A DNA stretch of 64,000 bases, taken from Shewanella polaris (lineage in GTDB: Bacteria > Pseudomonadota > Gammaproteobacteria > Enterobacterales > Shewanellaceae). Positions within the stretch are counted from its first letter, which is position 1, and each line of letters starts with the position of its first letter. Positions 27,266 to 36,711 of the stretch are shown piece by piece. Where the stretch lies: contig NZ_CP041036.1 in the NCBI RefSeq assembly GCF_006385555.1, positions 310,001 through 374,000 of the forward strand, read 5' to 3'. The translations under genes were made by a program, and so were the position numbers. The notes under the pieces are model-generated. The model was not told the DNA's origin and did not search any database. It worked only from the letters and a program-made list of their open reading frames with translations.

Positions 27266-27736
27266 ATGGATAAGAAAGATCTCAAGCTATTAGATATTTT
27301 ACAACGTCATGGTCGAATTGCTATTTCTGAATTAGCCGACAAGGTTAATATGTCGGATACTCCTTGTTTACGCAGGGTAAAAAAACTTGAACAAGATAAA
27401 GTCATTTTGGGCTATGGTGCGCAAGTGGATCCGCTAAAAGTCGGGTTGAATGTTGTAGTTTATACATCGGTACGCTTAACTGAACATACTGATCAGTCGA
27501 CAGCATTGTTTGAATCTACAATGGCACAACTTCCTCAAGTGATGGAATGTGCGGTAGTCACTGGGGCTTATGATTATTTATTAAAAATAGTCGCTAAAGA
27601 CTTAGTTTCTTATCAACACTTTATCAAAAAATCACTCGGTAACCTCAAGTTTGTCGCCAGTATTGAAACCACTGTGGTATTAAGGCAAGTTTTTAGCCGT
27701 ACGGCTTTGCCCATGGACGAATCACCAATCGACTAA
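27266..27736 (+). CDS. Lrp/AsnC-family transcriptional regulator
   Basis: Protein of 156 residues with an N-terminal helix-turn-helix (KKDLKLLDILQRHGRIAISELADKVNMS..CLRRVKKLE; residues about 3-45) and a C-terminal RAM/AsnC ligand-binding domain (about 65-145, with V-x-G-x-Y-D-Y-L-L-K). Lrp family proteins bind amino acids and act as local or global regulators. The neighbours are not amino acid genes except glnA upstream, so the target is unclear. It is not Lrp itself, judging by the divergent RAM domain. Confidence 0.88.
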   Translation: MDKKDLKLLDILQRHGRIAISELADKVNMSDTPCLRRVKKLEQDKVILGYGAQVDPLKVGLNVVVYTSVRLTEHTDQSTALFESTMAQLPQVMECAVVTGAYDYLLKIVAKDLVSYQHFIKKSLGNLKFVASIETTVVLRQVFSRTALPMDESPID

Positions 27737-27820
27737 TTTTAGGTTTATTGTATCTCGGTCTATTATATATCGAGATAACGGATATCTGACGATTTTTAAT
27801 TACCCCAAAGCAGCACCTAG

Positions 27821-27844
27821 ATCGTTTTAGTGTAACGATTTTTT
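27821..27844 (+). terminator. Probable terminator after the Lrp-type gene
   Basis: ATCGTT-N7-AACGAT followed by TTTTT, with an outer CCTA/TAGG extension. It lies between convergent genes. A separate repeat, TATCTCG / CGAGATA, sits at 27751-27777. Confidence 0.5.
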
Positions 27845-27887
27845 AGGTTACCGCTTTAGGGCATTGAGTCGATATTTGCGGTAATGG

Positions 27888-28535
27888 CTAACCTTGCTCC
27901 ATTGACTCGATAAATTTATTCGATTCGGCAATCGATTTATTCATTTCTTTAATCAGACTAGAGATATCTGTCTGTAAACTGGCAAATTCACCCTTAATAG
28001 CACCAATTGCCTGAGCGTTTAGATTATGTTTTAAATACAACATATTGTCTTTCATCGCGGTTAATATGGGTGGCATTTTGGCTTCAGCTCGACGCATACT
28101 TTTAACTAGCTTGCTATATGATCGCTTAGTTTCATTAAGTTTATTGGTGCTGTTGCGGCGTAAACTGGCTTTGCTTATTTCTTCTATTTCGGCCTGCCAT
28201 TCGTCAAATAATGCCTCTGCAACATCTTCTACTTTGCCAATGCGGTCGGTGACTTCATCTGCTGCTGATTGCGCCGATTCATATTCATCTTTTGCTTTAT
28301 TGTAGGCATCTTCTAAATCACCGCCATCAAATGCCAATAAAGCCTGCATTTCTTCTAAAGCTGAGCTAAATTGTTCCTGCGCTTCTTCTTGGGATTCTTT
28401 GGCACTTTGAACGCGATCGACCATTATGTCGCGCTTGTGGTAGCCAACTTTTTCCATTGCACCGTAATAGGCACTTTGGCAGCCACTCAACAGTAAACTG
28501 CTACTTAGTAGCGCAAGTGATATCCATTTTCTCAT
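27888..28535 (-). CDS. DUF2959 family lipoprotein
   Basis: Protein of 215 residues with a lipoprotein signal (lipobox L-S-G-C, C19), followed by SAYYGAMEKVGYHKRDI, the N-terminal signature of DUF2959. The rest is almost entirely helical and acidic with long coiled-coil stretches (about 40-110 and 120-210). Probably anchored in the envelope and oligomeric. Function unknown. It is followed on the same strand by nothing close and preceded by a small membrane gene. Confidence 0.83.
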   Translation of the reverse strand: MRKWISLALLSSSLLLSGCQSAYYGAMEKVGYHKRDIMVDRVQSAKESQEEAQEQFSSALEEMQALLAFDGGDLEDAYNKAKDEYESAQSAADEVTDRIGKVEDVAEALFDEWQAEIEEISKASLRRNSTNKLNETKRSYSKLVKSMRRAEAKMPPILTAMKDNMLYLKHNLNAQAIGAIKGEFASLQTDISSLIKEMNKSIAESNKFIESMEQG

Positions 28536-28583
28536 AAATGTGTCTCTTTTATTGTTTGAGGCGTAAAATTACCTCGTTAAGGA

Positions 28584-28808
28584 CTAACTATCTGATTTAA
28601 ATCTTGCTGCATCAATGATGCTCCAAAGATGGAAAAGTGCGCCAATAATGAATGGAAAAACCAGTACTGAGAAGAAATAGCAGAAGACGGTTATACAGAA
28701 AAATAACAAAGCTGCTAAAATACGACCTTGTAAAAGTTGACCCAAGCCGGGGAAAAATAAACTGGCTACTGCTGCGAGTACATTACCCGCTGAACCTTGT
28801 TGTGACAT
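28584..28808 (-). CDS. Small two-helix membrane protein
   Basis: A 74-residue protein. After a short glycine-containing start it has the AAVASLFFPGLGQLLQGR motif, which is typical of TM2/DUF5683-like small proteins, then a second very hydrophobic stretch (about 30-60) and an acidic-basic tail. The frame is open up to 28874, but the ATG at 28808 has GGAGAG at the right distance and yields the family-like N terminus. Function unknown. It is divergent from the yihY homologue. Confidence 0.7.
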   Translation of the reverse strand: MSQQGSAGNVLAAVASLFFPGLGQLLQGRILAALLFFCITVFCYFFSVLVFPFIIGALFHLWSIIDAARFKSDS

Positions 28809-28901
28809 CAATTCTCTCCATTCTTTTATCACTAATATGTTATAACATTGTACGAAGTTAGCGGGTGAATACAATTATTATCTCCAATAACGCGCTATTA
28901 A

Positions 28902-29885
<984 letters not shown>

Positions 29886-30023
29886 TTTTTTATGTGAATA
29901 TATTCAGTAACCGCTAATTTTGATGGGCCTTGGGAAACAAGTACCTGTTGTTCAGTCTGTCCTTTAAAGCGGCCTTGTTTTATCTCATTTAATAAGTATC
30001 ACCAAATAGTATTTAAGGCAGTT

Positions 30024-30461
30024 ATGATTGCATTAATTCAACGTGTTAGACGCGCGTCAGTCACGGTAGATAGTACGATTGTCGGCAAAATTGACCAAGG
30101 TTTGTTAGTCTTATTAGGTGTAGAACGCGAAGATAACATTGAGAAAATGGTTAAGTTAGCTAAAAAAGTCATTAATTATCGAGTGTTTAATGATGAAAAT
30201 GGCAAGATGAATCTTAATCTGACTCAAGTCGGAGGGCAATTGTTGGTGGTGTCGCAATTTACTTTAGTCGCTGATACCGGCAGAGGCTTAAGGCCTAGCT
30301 TTTCCAGTGCGGCAACCCCTGAGCAAGCCGATAGTCTTTATCTCGCTTTTGTAGAATATTGTCGCCAACAAGGAGTTGTTACTGAAACAGGGAAATTTGG
30401 TGAAGATATGCAGGTTGAATTGGTTAATGATGGTCCAGTGACCTTTAATCTGCAAGTATAA
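30024..30461 (+). CDS. dtd: D-aminoacyl-tRNA deacylase
   Basis: Enzyme of 145 residues that hydrolyses D-amino acids (and glycine) mischarged on tRNA, acting as a chiral proofreader. Characteristic motifs are the N-terminal [20 protein letters not shown] (about 77-81) with [12 protein letters not shown], and the C-terminal NDGPVTF, which forms the cross-dimer active site with the Gly-cisPro element. Length is standard. It sits between yihY and the thioesterase gene. Confidence 0.96.
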   Translation: MIALIQRVRRASVTVDSTIVGKIDQGLLVLLGVEREDNIEKMVKLAKKVINYRVFNDENGKMNLNLTQVGGQLLVVSQFTLVADTGRGLRPSFSSAATPEQADSLYLAFVEYCRQQGVVTETGKFGEDMQVELVNDGPVTFNLQV

Positions 30462-30530
30462 CATCTTGGTTTATAGCTGTTTATTATCCCAAGTTGAGAT
30501 TAGCTAGTCATCAATCGGAAGGATGTCGCT

Positions 30531-31025
30531 ATGCTTGATATTTCGTTCACTGAATCGCAATCGGATACCAAGGTCTCTGCCTTGCTACAGACTTTGTGTG
30601 AAACTTGGCATAATACTATTCCTGTCAGTAAATTTATGGATATTACTCCTGTGTTGTTCAACGGAGATAGCTTACAGGTTACAGCACCTATTGAACCTAA
30701 CATTAATTTACATCACACCATGTTTGCAGGCAGCATCTATACCTTAATGACGTTGACTGGTTGGGGGATGGTGTGGTTACAGCAACAATTGTCACAAGCA
30801 CATGGTGACATTGTATTAGCTGATGCGAAGGTAAGGTATTTAAAACCCATTTCCAAACAGGCCTATGCCAAAGTTATTTGGCCTTATACTGATTTAACCC
30901 CATTAACTCGAGGTCGCCGAGTGAAGATTACCTTAGAAGTCGCATTGTATTGCGATGACATTATGTGCGCCACTTTTACCGGCCAATATGTATCTTTTCC
31001 TCCTAGAGTTGTTAATGCAGACTAG
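30531..31025 (+). CDS. YiiD C-terminal-type hot-dog thioesterase
   Basis: A 164-residue protein corresponding to the thioesterase domain found at the C terminus of E. coli YiiD (YiiD_C / TIGR02447). The hot-dog central helix NLHHTMFAGSIYTLMTLTGW lies near 61-80, followed by beta strands with VLADAKVRYLKPI. Start is ATG with GGAAGG upstream. In enteric bacteria this domain is fused to a GNAT domain; here it stands alone. It presumably hydrolyses acyl-CoA or acyl-ACP; the substrate is unknown. Confidence 0.82.
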   Translation: MLDISFTESQSDTKVSALLQTLCETWHNTIPVSKFMDITPVLFNGDSLQVTAPIEPNINLHHTMFAGSIYTLMTLTGWGMVWLQQQLSQAHGDIVLADAKVRYLKPISKQAYAKVIWPYTDLTPLTRGRRVKITLEVALYCDDIMCATFTGQYVSFPPRVVNAD

Positions 31026-31124
31026 GTTATAACCTTTCGTTTTTATCGAATATAATTGCGGATTTATTGCGCTTTTATTCTTTTTTATAGATCAATATAC
31101 TTATTTCATTGGTCAGGCACACAG

Positions 31125-31148
31125 CCATATGACCCAACATACATATGG
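31125..31148. promoter_or_regulatory. Inverted repeat upstream of the azoreductase gene
   Basis: CCATATG (31125-31131) and CATATGG (31142-31148), 7-bp arms separated by ten bases, immediately before the Shine-Dalgarno of azoR. This spacing would suit a dimeric repressor such as a MarR/HxlR/LysR protein. Binding is inferred. Confidence 0.4.
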
Positions 31149-31161
31149 GTGAGACTTTACA

Positions 31162-31755
31162 ATGACAAAAGTATTAATTTTAAAATCAAGCATTCTAGGC
31201 GGTTATTCACAATCTTCAGCATTAGTTGATTATTTACATCAGCAATGGAACAGCAAAGGTGCGCAAATTACAGTGCGTGATTTAGGTGAAAATGTACTAC
31301 CAATGTTAGACGGCGAACTTGCTTCAGGTTTACGCGGTGGCGATAATCTTTCGGAGCGTCAGTTATCTGCGCTCGCATTATCTGATAAATTAGTGGCTGA
31401 AATAAAAGCTCATGACACCATTGTGATCGCCGCGCCTATGTACAACTTTACAATTCCGACAACACTAAAAAATTGGATTGATTTTATTGCCCGTGCAGGT
31501 GTGACGTTTACTTACACCGATACCGGACCTGTTGGTTTAATCGAAGGTAAGCGCGCCATTATTGTGACCACTCGTGGTGGAGTACATAAAGGTGGCCCTA
31601 CAGACCATGTGGTGCCTTACTTAACGACTTTGTTGGGCTTTATCGGGATTAATAATGTTGAAACTATTTATGCTGAAGCATTAAATATGGGTCCAGATGC
31701 TGCTGAAGCTGGCATTAGCCAAGCTAAACTTGCTATTGATGCTATGACACTTTAA
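31162..31755 (+). CDS. azoR: FMN-dependent NADH-azoreductase
   Basis: Flavodoxin-fold quinone/azo reductase of 197 residues. FMN-binding motifs are visible: [14 protein letters not shown] (9-22) for the phosphate, [20 protein letters not shown] (about 93-112), and [10 protein letters not shown] near 134-143. It reduces quinones and azo compounds using NAD(P)H in two two-electron steps and is often induced by electrophiles. It has its own upstream region with a dyad that may bind a thiol- or quinone-sensing repressor. Confidence 0.9.
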   Translation: MTKVLILKSSILGGYSQSSALVDYLHQQWNSKGAQITVRDLGENVLPMLDGELASGLRGGDNLSERQLSALALSDKLVAEIKAHDTIVIAAPMYNFTIPTTLKNWIDFIARAGVTFTYTDTGPVGLIEGKRAIIVTTRGGVHKGGPTDHVVPYLTTLLGFIGINNVETIYAEALNMGPDAAEAGISQAKLAIDAMTL

Positions 31756-31856
31756 TCAATTTATGCATAGGCTTATATAAAGTCACTGATTCAAATAATT
31801 AACGTCTGATGATACTTTGGCATTTAAAGGATCATTAAGCGTTTTTTTATTTTTTT

Positions 31857-31876
31857 ATTTTGTTGATCAACAAAAT
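31857..31876. promoter_or_regulatory. 20-bp perfect palindrome upstream of the SCO-chemoreceptor pair
   Basis: ATTTTGTTGATCAACAAAAT is a perfect 20-base palindrome with the core TTG-N8-CAA, 130 bases before the SCO-like gene. TTG-N8-CAA resembles sites of FNR/DNR/NnrR-type regulators, but the core differs from canonical FNR (TTGAT-N4-ATCAA). Candidate operator. Confidence 0.5.
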
Positions 31877-32005
31877 CATTTGTTGCGTATAGTATTAACT
31901 GTCAGTATCTAGTTTGATGCCAATTTTACTTTTCAGAATGTAGTTTCATTAACAAAAGCCCACAAGCTTATCGTTGAAAAGCCGCCATACTGTTGTTTAT
32001 ATTTT

Positions 32006-32617
32006 ATGAAGCTAAGCAAAATTTTCATCGCGTCAATCTTAATTCTGCTTGCTGTGAGTCTTATCCCTATATTGATGTTGCTTAATCAATGGGGAGCAGG
32101 TTCGCAGAGTTATGGAATTACCACCAGTGATAGCCAACAAATTCGTTTTCGCTGGCAAGACGTTAATCAACAAGTCCACCATTACCCTGCTTCTGTGGGA
32201 ACCTATACCTACTTATTTTTGGCCTTTTTGTCGTGCTCAGAAATTTGTCCAATACGTATTAAACAATTAGATCAACTTGAGCAACGCATAGAGCAAGATG
32301 CTTTGTTAGCCAAAGTGGATATCCAATTTATATTTGTGACTATCGATCCTGATAACGACTCATTTGCTGTACGACAAGCTATGATTGACGGACGATCAAA
32401 ACGTTTCGTGAGTGCTTCATTGGTTGAAGAAGATTTGTATTCTCTTGAATTTCTCTTATCAGATAATATTAATCGAGAACTCACTACTATTAGCCATGTT
32501 GGAAATCTATTTTTATTGGCTCCAAACGGAAACATCGAACGTATTTATACGGCTAAACAGCTTTCAATACCCAAGATGTTGATTGACCTTAACCATATTA
32601 TTTCAGCTCAACTTTAG
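32006..32617 (+). CDS. SCO1/SenC/PrrC-family membrane-anchored copper/redox protein
   Basis: A 203-residue thioredoxin-fold protein with an N-terminal membrane anchor (about 5-27). The SCO copper-binding motif C77-S-E-I-C81-P is present, as is the distal H164 in ISHVGN; these three residues are the Cu ligands in SCO proteins. TIDPDNDS (112-119) matches the T-V/I-D-P-x-x-D motif. SCO proteins deliver copper to CuA of cytochrome oxidases or act as thiol oxidoreductases. No oxidase gene is nearby; the gene ends eight bases before a chemoreceptor gene, so a sensory role linked to copper or redox state is possible. The ATG has a poor Shine-Dalgarno. Confidence 0.85.
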   Translation: MKLSKIFIASILILLAVSLIPILMLLNQWGAGSQSYGITTSDSQQIRFRWQDVNQQVHHYPASVGTYTYLFLAFLSCSEICPIRIKQLDQLEQRIEQDALLAKVDIQFIFVTIDPDNDSFAVRQAMIDGRSKRFVSASLVEEDLYSLEFLLSDNINRELTTISHVGNLFLLAPNGNIERIYTAKQLSIPKMLIDLNHIISAQL

Positions 32618-32625
32618 GTTTATAT

Positions 32626-34128
32626 ATGAATGATGATCAAACTGTAACATTACTCAAAAAACATGATTTATATATCTATCGGTTGTTGATGTTGCAGGCC
32701 CCATTATTAGTCGTCAGTGGATTTTTTGGTGCCGAAATGCTGACCTTTAGTATTACTGCAGCGATAGCTATTTTAGTCATAGTTCAGTTGAGTTATAGCT
32801 TGCTGAAAGGGACTGAGTTATTTGCGATAGTTGGTGCAGTAATTATGATGACGGTGTCAGGATTACTGATTCAAAGCCAAATGGGTATGATTGAAATGCA
32901 CTTTCATATCTTTGCCACCATGGGCGTATTTCTTATTTATTTACGCTGGCAGCCGTTATTGGCTGCTTTGTTGACGGTGGCAATACACCATATTCTTATG
33001 ACCTATATTCAATTGCAAGATATTGAAGTATTAGGTACACAGTTAATGATTTTTGCCGGTAATTGTAACTGGACCATAATGTTAGTTCATGCTTTGTTTG
33101 CTGCGACTGAAACCTTTATTCTTATTCGTATTGCCTTGTTTATGCGTACTGATTCACTGGCTAATCAACGTATTGCTGGGGCTATTGAGCAGATATCAGC
33201 AAATAAAGATTTATCTATTCGTTTACCTTCAGCCGATACTCATGCAGAAATGTCGTTTAATCTAATGCTCGAAGAACTGTCGCAATTATTTAACGATTAT
33301 CGTGATATTGCGGTGAAGATGGGTAGCACTTCTGACAACTTGATGAGCTTGAGTGATCAAACTCAGCAAGCAGTGCAGCAGCAAAATGATCAAGCTAGAA
33401 TGATTGCCGAGTCGACTCAAGATGTGATCGACAATTTTCAACAAATGGCTCATGACAGTCAAATATCAGCGGATCAGGCAAAAGAAGGAGCAGCCTCGAG
33501 CCTTGGTGATAGCCAAAGTGCATTAAGCATTATGAAAGACATGCAGGCGCTAGAAACCAATATGACTGAAGTGACTGAATCAATGACTGATTTAACCACG
33601 GATATTAGTGCTATCACAGCGCTGCTGCAGGCTATTCGCAGTATTTCAGATCAAACTAACTTACTTGCGTTAAATGCGGCAATTGAAGCAGCTAGAGCGG
33701 GTGAGAGTGGTCGAGGTTTTGCGGTGGTAGCAGATGAAGTTCGCACTTTAGCACAACGTACGAGTCAATCTACAGATGGCATAGAAAAAGTACTGAGTCG
33801 TTTGAATGTCAGTATGCTAAAAACCGTTGAGTCGATGGATCAAGGTAAGCAACGTACGACGCAAAATGTAGCTCATACCAGTAGTATTGCTCAAGGATTA
33901 GAACAACGTTCACTCCAAATCGGTCAAGTTGCGACCTTGAGCCATAATGCGGCAAATGGTACACAACAACAAGCAGATAGATTGACTCAGATTGGTACTG
34001 AAATTTTGGATAATGCCCAAGCAGTTGTATTGTTATCAGAACAAGTTAAAAAGTTAGCTGGTGGCGCGGTAGAAATGAAACAGATTACTCAAGACTATCA
34101 AACCAAAGCTGCTGCTTACAAAGTGTAA
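32626..34128 (+). CDS. Methyl-accepting chemotaxis protein with histidine-rich membrane sensor
   Basis: A 500-residue chemoreceptor. There is no large periplasmic domain: the first 170 residues form about six membrane helices, with histidines clustered in or near the membrane (M-H92-F-H94-I-F and A-I-H121-H122-I). There is no clear HAMP. The cytoplasmic signalling domain has the hairpin tip [21 protein letters not shown] with [15 protein letters not shown] (about 345-380). The histidine pattern could bind a metal or heme, or sense redox state. Its gene follows the SCO-like gene by eight bases, so the two are likely co-transcribed. No CheA/CheW is nearby, so it should feed the cell's main chemotaxis pathway. 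Confidence 0.88.
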   Translation: MNDDQTVTLLKKHDLYIYRLLMLQAPLLVVSGFFGAEMLTFSITAAIAILVIVQLSYSLLKGTELFAIVGAVIMMTVSGLLIQSQMGMIEMHFHIFATMGVFLIYLRWQPLLAALLTVAIHHILMTYIQLQDIEVLGTQLMIFAGNCNWTIMLVHALFAATETFILIRIALFMRTDSLANQRIAGAIEQISANKDLSIRLPSADTHAEMSFNLMLEELSQLFNDYRDIAVKMGSTSDNLMSLSDQTQQAVQQQNDQARMIAESTQDVIDNFQQMAHDSQISADQAKEGAASSLGDSQSALSIMKDMQALETNMTEVTESMTDLTTDISAITALLQAIRSISDQTNLLALNAAIEAARAGESGRGFAVVADEVRTLAQRTSQSTDGIEKVLSRLNVSMLKTVESMDQGKQRTTQNVAHTSSIAQGLEQRSLQIGQVATLSHNAANGTQQQADRLTQIGTEILDNAQAVVLLSEQVKKLAGGAVEMKQITQDYQTKAAAYKV

Positions 34129-34162
34129 AAAACAGGCGAAAGCATCGCTTTCGCCTGTTTTA
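34129..34162. terminator. Bidirectional terminator between the chemoreceptor and the aryl polyene operon
   Basis: Perfect 12-bp stem AACAGGCGAAAG / CTTTCGCCTGTT with a CATCG loop, flanked by A and T runs on both sides. It ends both the plus-strand SCO-MCP operon and the minus-strand aryl polyene operon. Confidence 0.9.
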
Positions 34163-34195
34163 TTTGGCTGCAAAAGAGTGTGTACCCTTATGTAA

Positions 34196-35422
34196 TTAAC
34201 GCCAACGTTTAAAAATCAATGAAGTATTAATGCCACCAAAGGCAAAGTTGTTACTCATAATGTAGTTGGTGTCGATATGTCGAATATCGTCTTTGATGTA
34301 ATCAAGTTGGGCGCATTCTGAGTCAATATCAGTCAAATTGAGTGTTGGCGAAAACCAACCTTCATTCATCATTTCAATACTGGTCCACGCTTCCAACGAA
34401 CCACAAGCGCCTAGAGTATGACCGGTATAACTCTTTAATGAAGAGATGGGCGTTTCTGCACCAAAGACTGCGTGAGTCGCGGCAGTTTCTGCTATATCAC
34501 CGCGATCTGTTGCGGTGCCATGAGCACTGATATAACCAATGTCTTGAGCCGATAATTGGGCATCCTTTAAGGCTAAACGAATAGCCACTTCCATGGTGTT
34601 AGCATTGGGTTGAGTGACATGTTGGCCATCTGAGTTGGTACCAAAACCAATTAGCTCTGCATAAATTTTAGCACCACGGGCTTGAGCATGTTCAAGCTCT
34701 TCTAATATCAAGGTACAAGCACCTTCACCAATAACCAACCCATCGCGGTTCTGGTCAAATGGTCGTGGCGTTAGCTCTGGAGTATCATTTTGGGTGCTGG
34801 TGGCATATAAAGTATCAAATACCACGGCCTCGGTAGGGCAAAGCTCTTCACCACCACCCGCGAGCATAATGGTTTGCATGCCATATTTAATCGCTTCATA
34901 AGCATAGCCAATGCCTTGACTGGCAGAGGTACACGCACTGCTGGTGGTGTGAATACGGCCTTGCAGGCCAAAGAACACCCCAATATTAACCGCGGTAGTG
35001 TGGGCCATCATGCGGATATAACTGGTGGCGGTTAACCCCGACATTTCGCCGGTTTTTAACATGTCACCAAAGCCCATAATTGGATCGGTACTACCAGTTG
35101 ATGAGCCGTAAGCAACTCCAACTTGACCGGAATTAAGGATGGGATCGTTCAACAAGCCTGCATCTTCAAGCGCTAATTCACTGGCACGTGTTGCCATCAT
35201 GGATACTCGCCCCATAGAGCGGATCTTTTTACGTGAATAATGGGCTGGGAGAGTAAAATCAGTCACTGGTGCCGCCAGACGAGTATTTAAACCTGGGTAG
35301 CGATCCCATTCATCCATCCGAATAACGCAGTTATGTTTGGCTAGTAGACTGGCTTTAATTTGTTGCCAGTTTTGGCCTAATGCGGAAATACCGCCCACTC
35401 CGGTAACGACTACACGCTTCAT
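34196..35422 (-). CDS. apeR: Aryl polyene beta-ketoacyl-ACP synthase (ApeR type)
   Basis: FabF/B-like ketosynthase of 408 residues. The catalytic cysteine is C164 in SSACTSASQG, and the two histidines are in SAHGTATDRGD and KSYTGHTLGACG. In the E. coli APE system ApeR is a homodimeric ketosynthase supporting chain start or elongation alongside the ApeO:ApeC pair. It is the last gene of the operon, overlapping apeQ by four bases, and is followed by a bidirectional terminator. The call rests on position and KS motifs; it could be exchanged with apeO in function. Confidence 0.9.
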   Translation of the reverse strand: MKRVVVTGVGGISALGQNWQQIKASLLAKHNCVIRMDEWDRYPGLNTRLAAPVTDFTLPAHYSRKKIRSMGRVSMMATRASELALEDAGLLNDPILNSGQVGVAYGSSTGSTDPIMGFGDMLKTGEMSGLTATSYIRMMAHTTAVNIGVFFGLQGRIHTTSSACTSASQGIGYAYEAIKYGMQTIMLAGGGEELCPTEAVVFDTLYATSTQNDTPELTPRPFDQNRDGLVIGEGACTLILEELEHAQARGAKIYAELIGFGTNSDGQHVTQPNANTMEVAIRLALKDAQLSAQDIGYISAHGTATDRGDIAETAATHAVFGAETPISSLKSYTGHTLGACGSLEAWTSIEMMNEGWFSPTLNLTDIDSECAQLDYIKDDIRHIDTNYIMSNNFAFGGINTSLIFKRWR

Positions 35423-36144
35423 ATCATGCCTCCGTTAACTGAGATAACTTGGCGAGTTATGTAGGCGGCATCGTCTGATAATAAAAAGTTAGCAAGGCCG
35501 GCAATTTCACTGGGTTTGCCCATGCGTTTCATCGGTACTATTTGGTTGACAATATCGGTTGAGATATCTGTGACCATATCGGTTTCAATTAACCCCGGTG
35601 CGATACAATTGACGGTGATTTTGCGTTTAGCTAACTCAAGTGACAAAGCTTTAGTTGCGCCAATAATTCCCGCTTTTGAGGCGCTGTAGTTCACTTGACC
35701 ACGATTGCCTGCAATGCCTGACACCGAGGCTAGGGTGATAATACGTCCACCTTTACGAGCTTGTACCATTGGCATAACCGTAGGGTGGATAACATTATAA
35801 AAACCATCAAGGTTAGTGTGGATCACACTGTCCCATTCATCTTCTGTCATCGCAGGGAAAGCCGTGTCGCGATTAATACCTGCATTAAGAATCACGCCAT
35901 AATAGGCACCATTTTCGGCAATGTCAGTTTCGATTGCGAACTTAACCGCTTGGCGGTCGGCAATATCAAATTGCAGTAAACTAACCTGCACACCAAGATC
36001 CAATAAGGTTTTTTGTACTTGTGCTGCGGCAGCATGATTGCTGTGAAAGTGCAGTGCAATATCAAAACCATTCTCGGCTAATTTAATCGCGATGGCTTTA
36101 CCTATTCCTCGGCTGGAACCGGTAACTAATACTCTGTTATTCAA
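35419..36144 (-). CDS. apeQ: Aryl polyene 3-ketoacyl-ACP reductase (ApeQ, FabG-like)
   Basis: Short-chain dehydrogenase of 241 residues. NADPH motif TGSSRGIG is near the N terminus, NAGIN near 86-90, and the catalytic S-Y-K triad appears as SVSG...Y-S-A-S-K. C-terminal VISVNGGMI is typical of FabG. The frame is open to a TTG at 36189, but the TTG at 36144 has GGAG eight bases upstream and gives a standard FabG N terminus, so I use it. It reduces each 3-ketoacyl-ACP formed by ApeO:ApeC before ApeI/ApeP dehydration. It is coupled to apeR by a four-base overlap. Confidence 0.9.
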   Translation of the reverse strand: MNNRVLVTGSSRGIGKAIAIKLAENGFDIALHFHSNHAAAAQVQKTLLDLGVQVSLLQFDIADRQAVKFAIETDIAENGAYYGVILNAGINRDTAFPAMTEDEWDSVIHTNLDGFYNVIHPTVMPMVQARKGGRIITLASVSGIAGNRGQVNYSASKAGIIGATKALSLELAKRKITVNCIAPGLIETDMVTDISTDIVNQIVPMKRMGKPSEIAGLANFLLSDDAAYITRQVISVNGGMI

Positions 36145-36207
36145 AATGTCTCTCCGTGATTGATTCGAGGAACTCCAATGGGGTGTCAAAAGGTTTGTTG
36201 ATCATGC

Positions 36208-36711
36208 TTAGCCGTCGGCTTGGCTTTCATTGATATAGGCTTGGGTGTCTTGTGGTTGGAACACGTTGACATTGGCTGCCGCCACTAATATTTCGTGATG
36301 ATAAATTTGGCAATCAAATACCGCTAATCCAGACTCTTCCTGGTATAACCGAGTGACCTGGGTGCGATAAGACTCACCTAAGGTAAATGTGTCGATATGC
36401 ATTTGCAGTTTGCGGGTGCCGAGTAAAAAACCGACTCGGATACCCTCATTGCGTAATAAGGCTTCAACACCCGCTAATGCAGCAATACTTTGGGCCATAT
36501 ACTCGATGCCAACGTAATTTGGCACGCCATTGAGTTGAGCGTCGAAATAGGCATTATTAGGGCTAATATGGGTTGCGGTAATTAAGCAGTCTGGGCGATG
36601 CTCTAAGATATTATCAATTAAGATCATTGGCGCCCGATGTGGAATAAACGTACTTATATCTTGCGCTAACATCGCCGGCGTTGCAGTGGCTATTGACATG
36701 AAACTAGGCAT
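36208..36711 (-). CDS. apeP: Aryl polyene 3-hydroxyacyl-ACP dehydratase subunit (ApeP)
   Basis: Hot-dog protein of 167 residues. IPHRAPMILIDNI near 23-35 resembles the FabZ N terminus, and the helix GIEYMAQSIAALAG near 69-82 carries the acidic catalytic residue. It lacks the HFPxxPVxPG histidine motif, which is instead in the other dehydratase (ApeI). In E. coli ApeI and ApeP work as a heterodimer, so each supplies part of the site. It overlaps apeO by eight bases. Confidence 0.85.
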   Translation of the reverse strand: MPSFMSIATATPAMLAQDISTFIPHRAPMILIDNILEHRPDCLITATHISPNNAYFDAQLNGVPNYVGIEYMAQSIAALAGVEALLRNEGIRVGFLLGTRKLQMHIDTFTLGESYRTQVTRLYQEESGLAVFDCQIYHHEILVAAANVNVFQPQDTQAYINESQADG

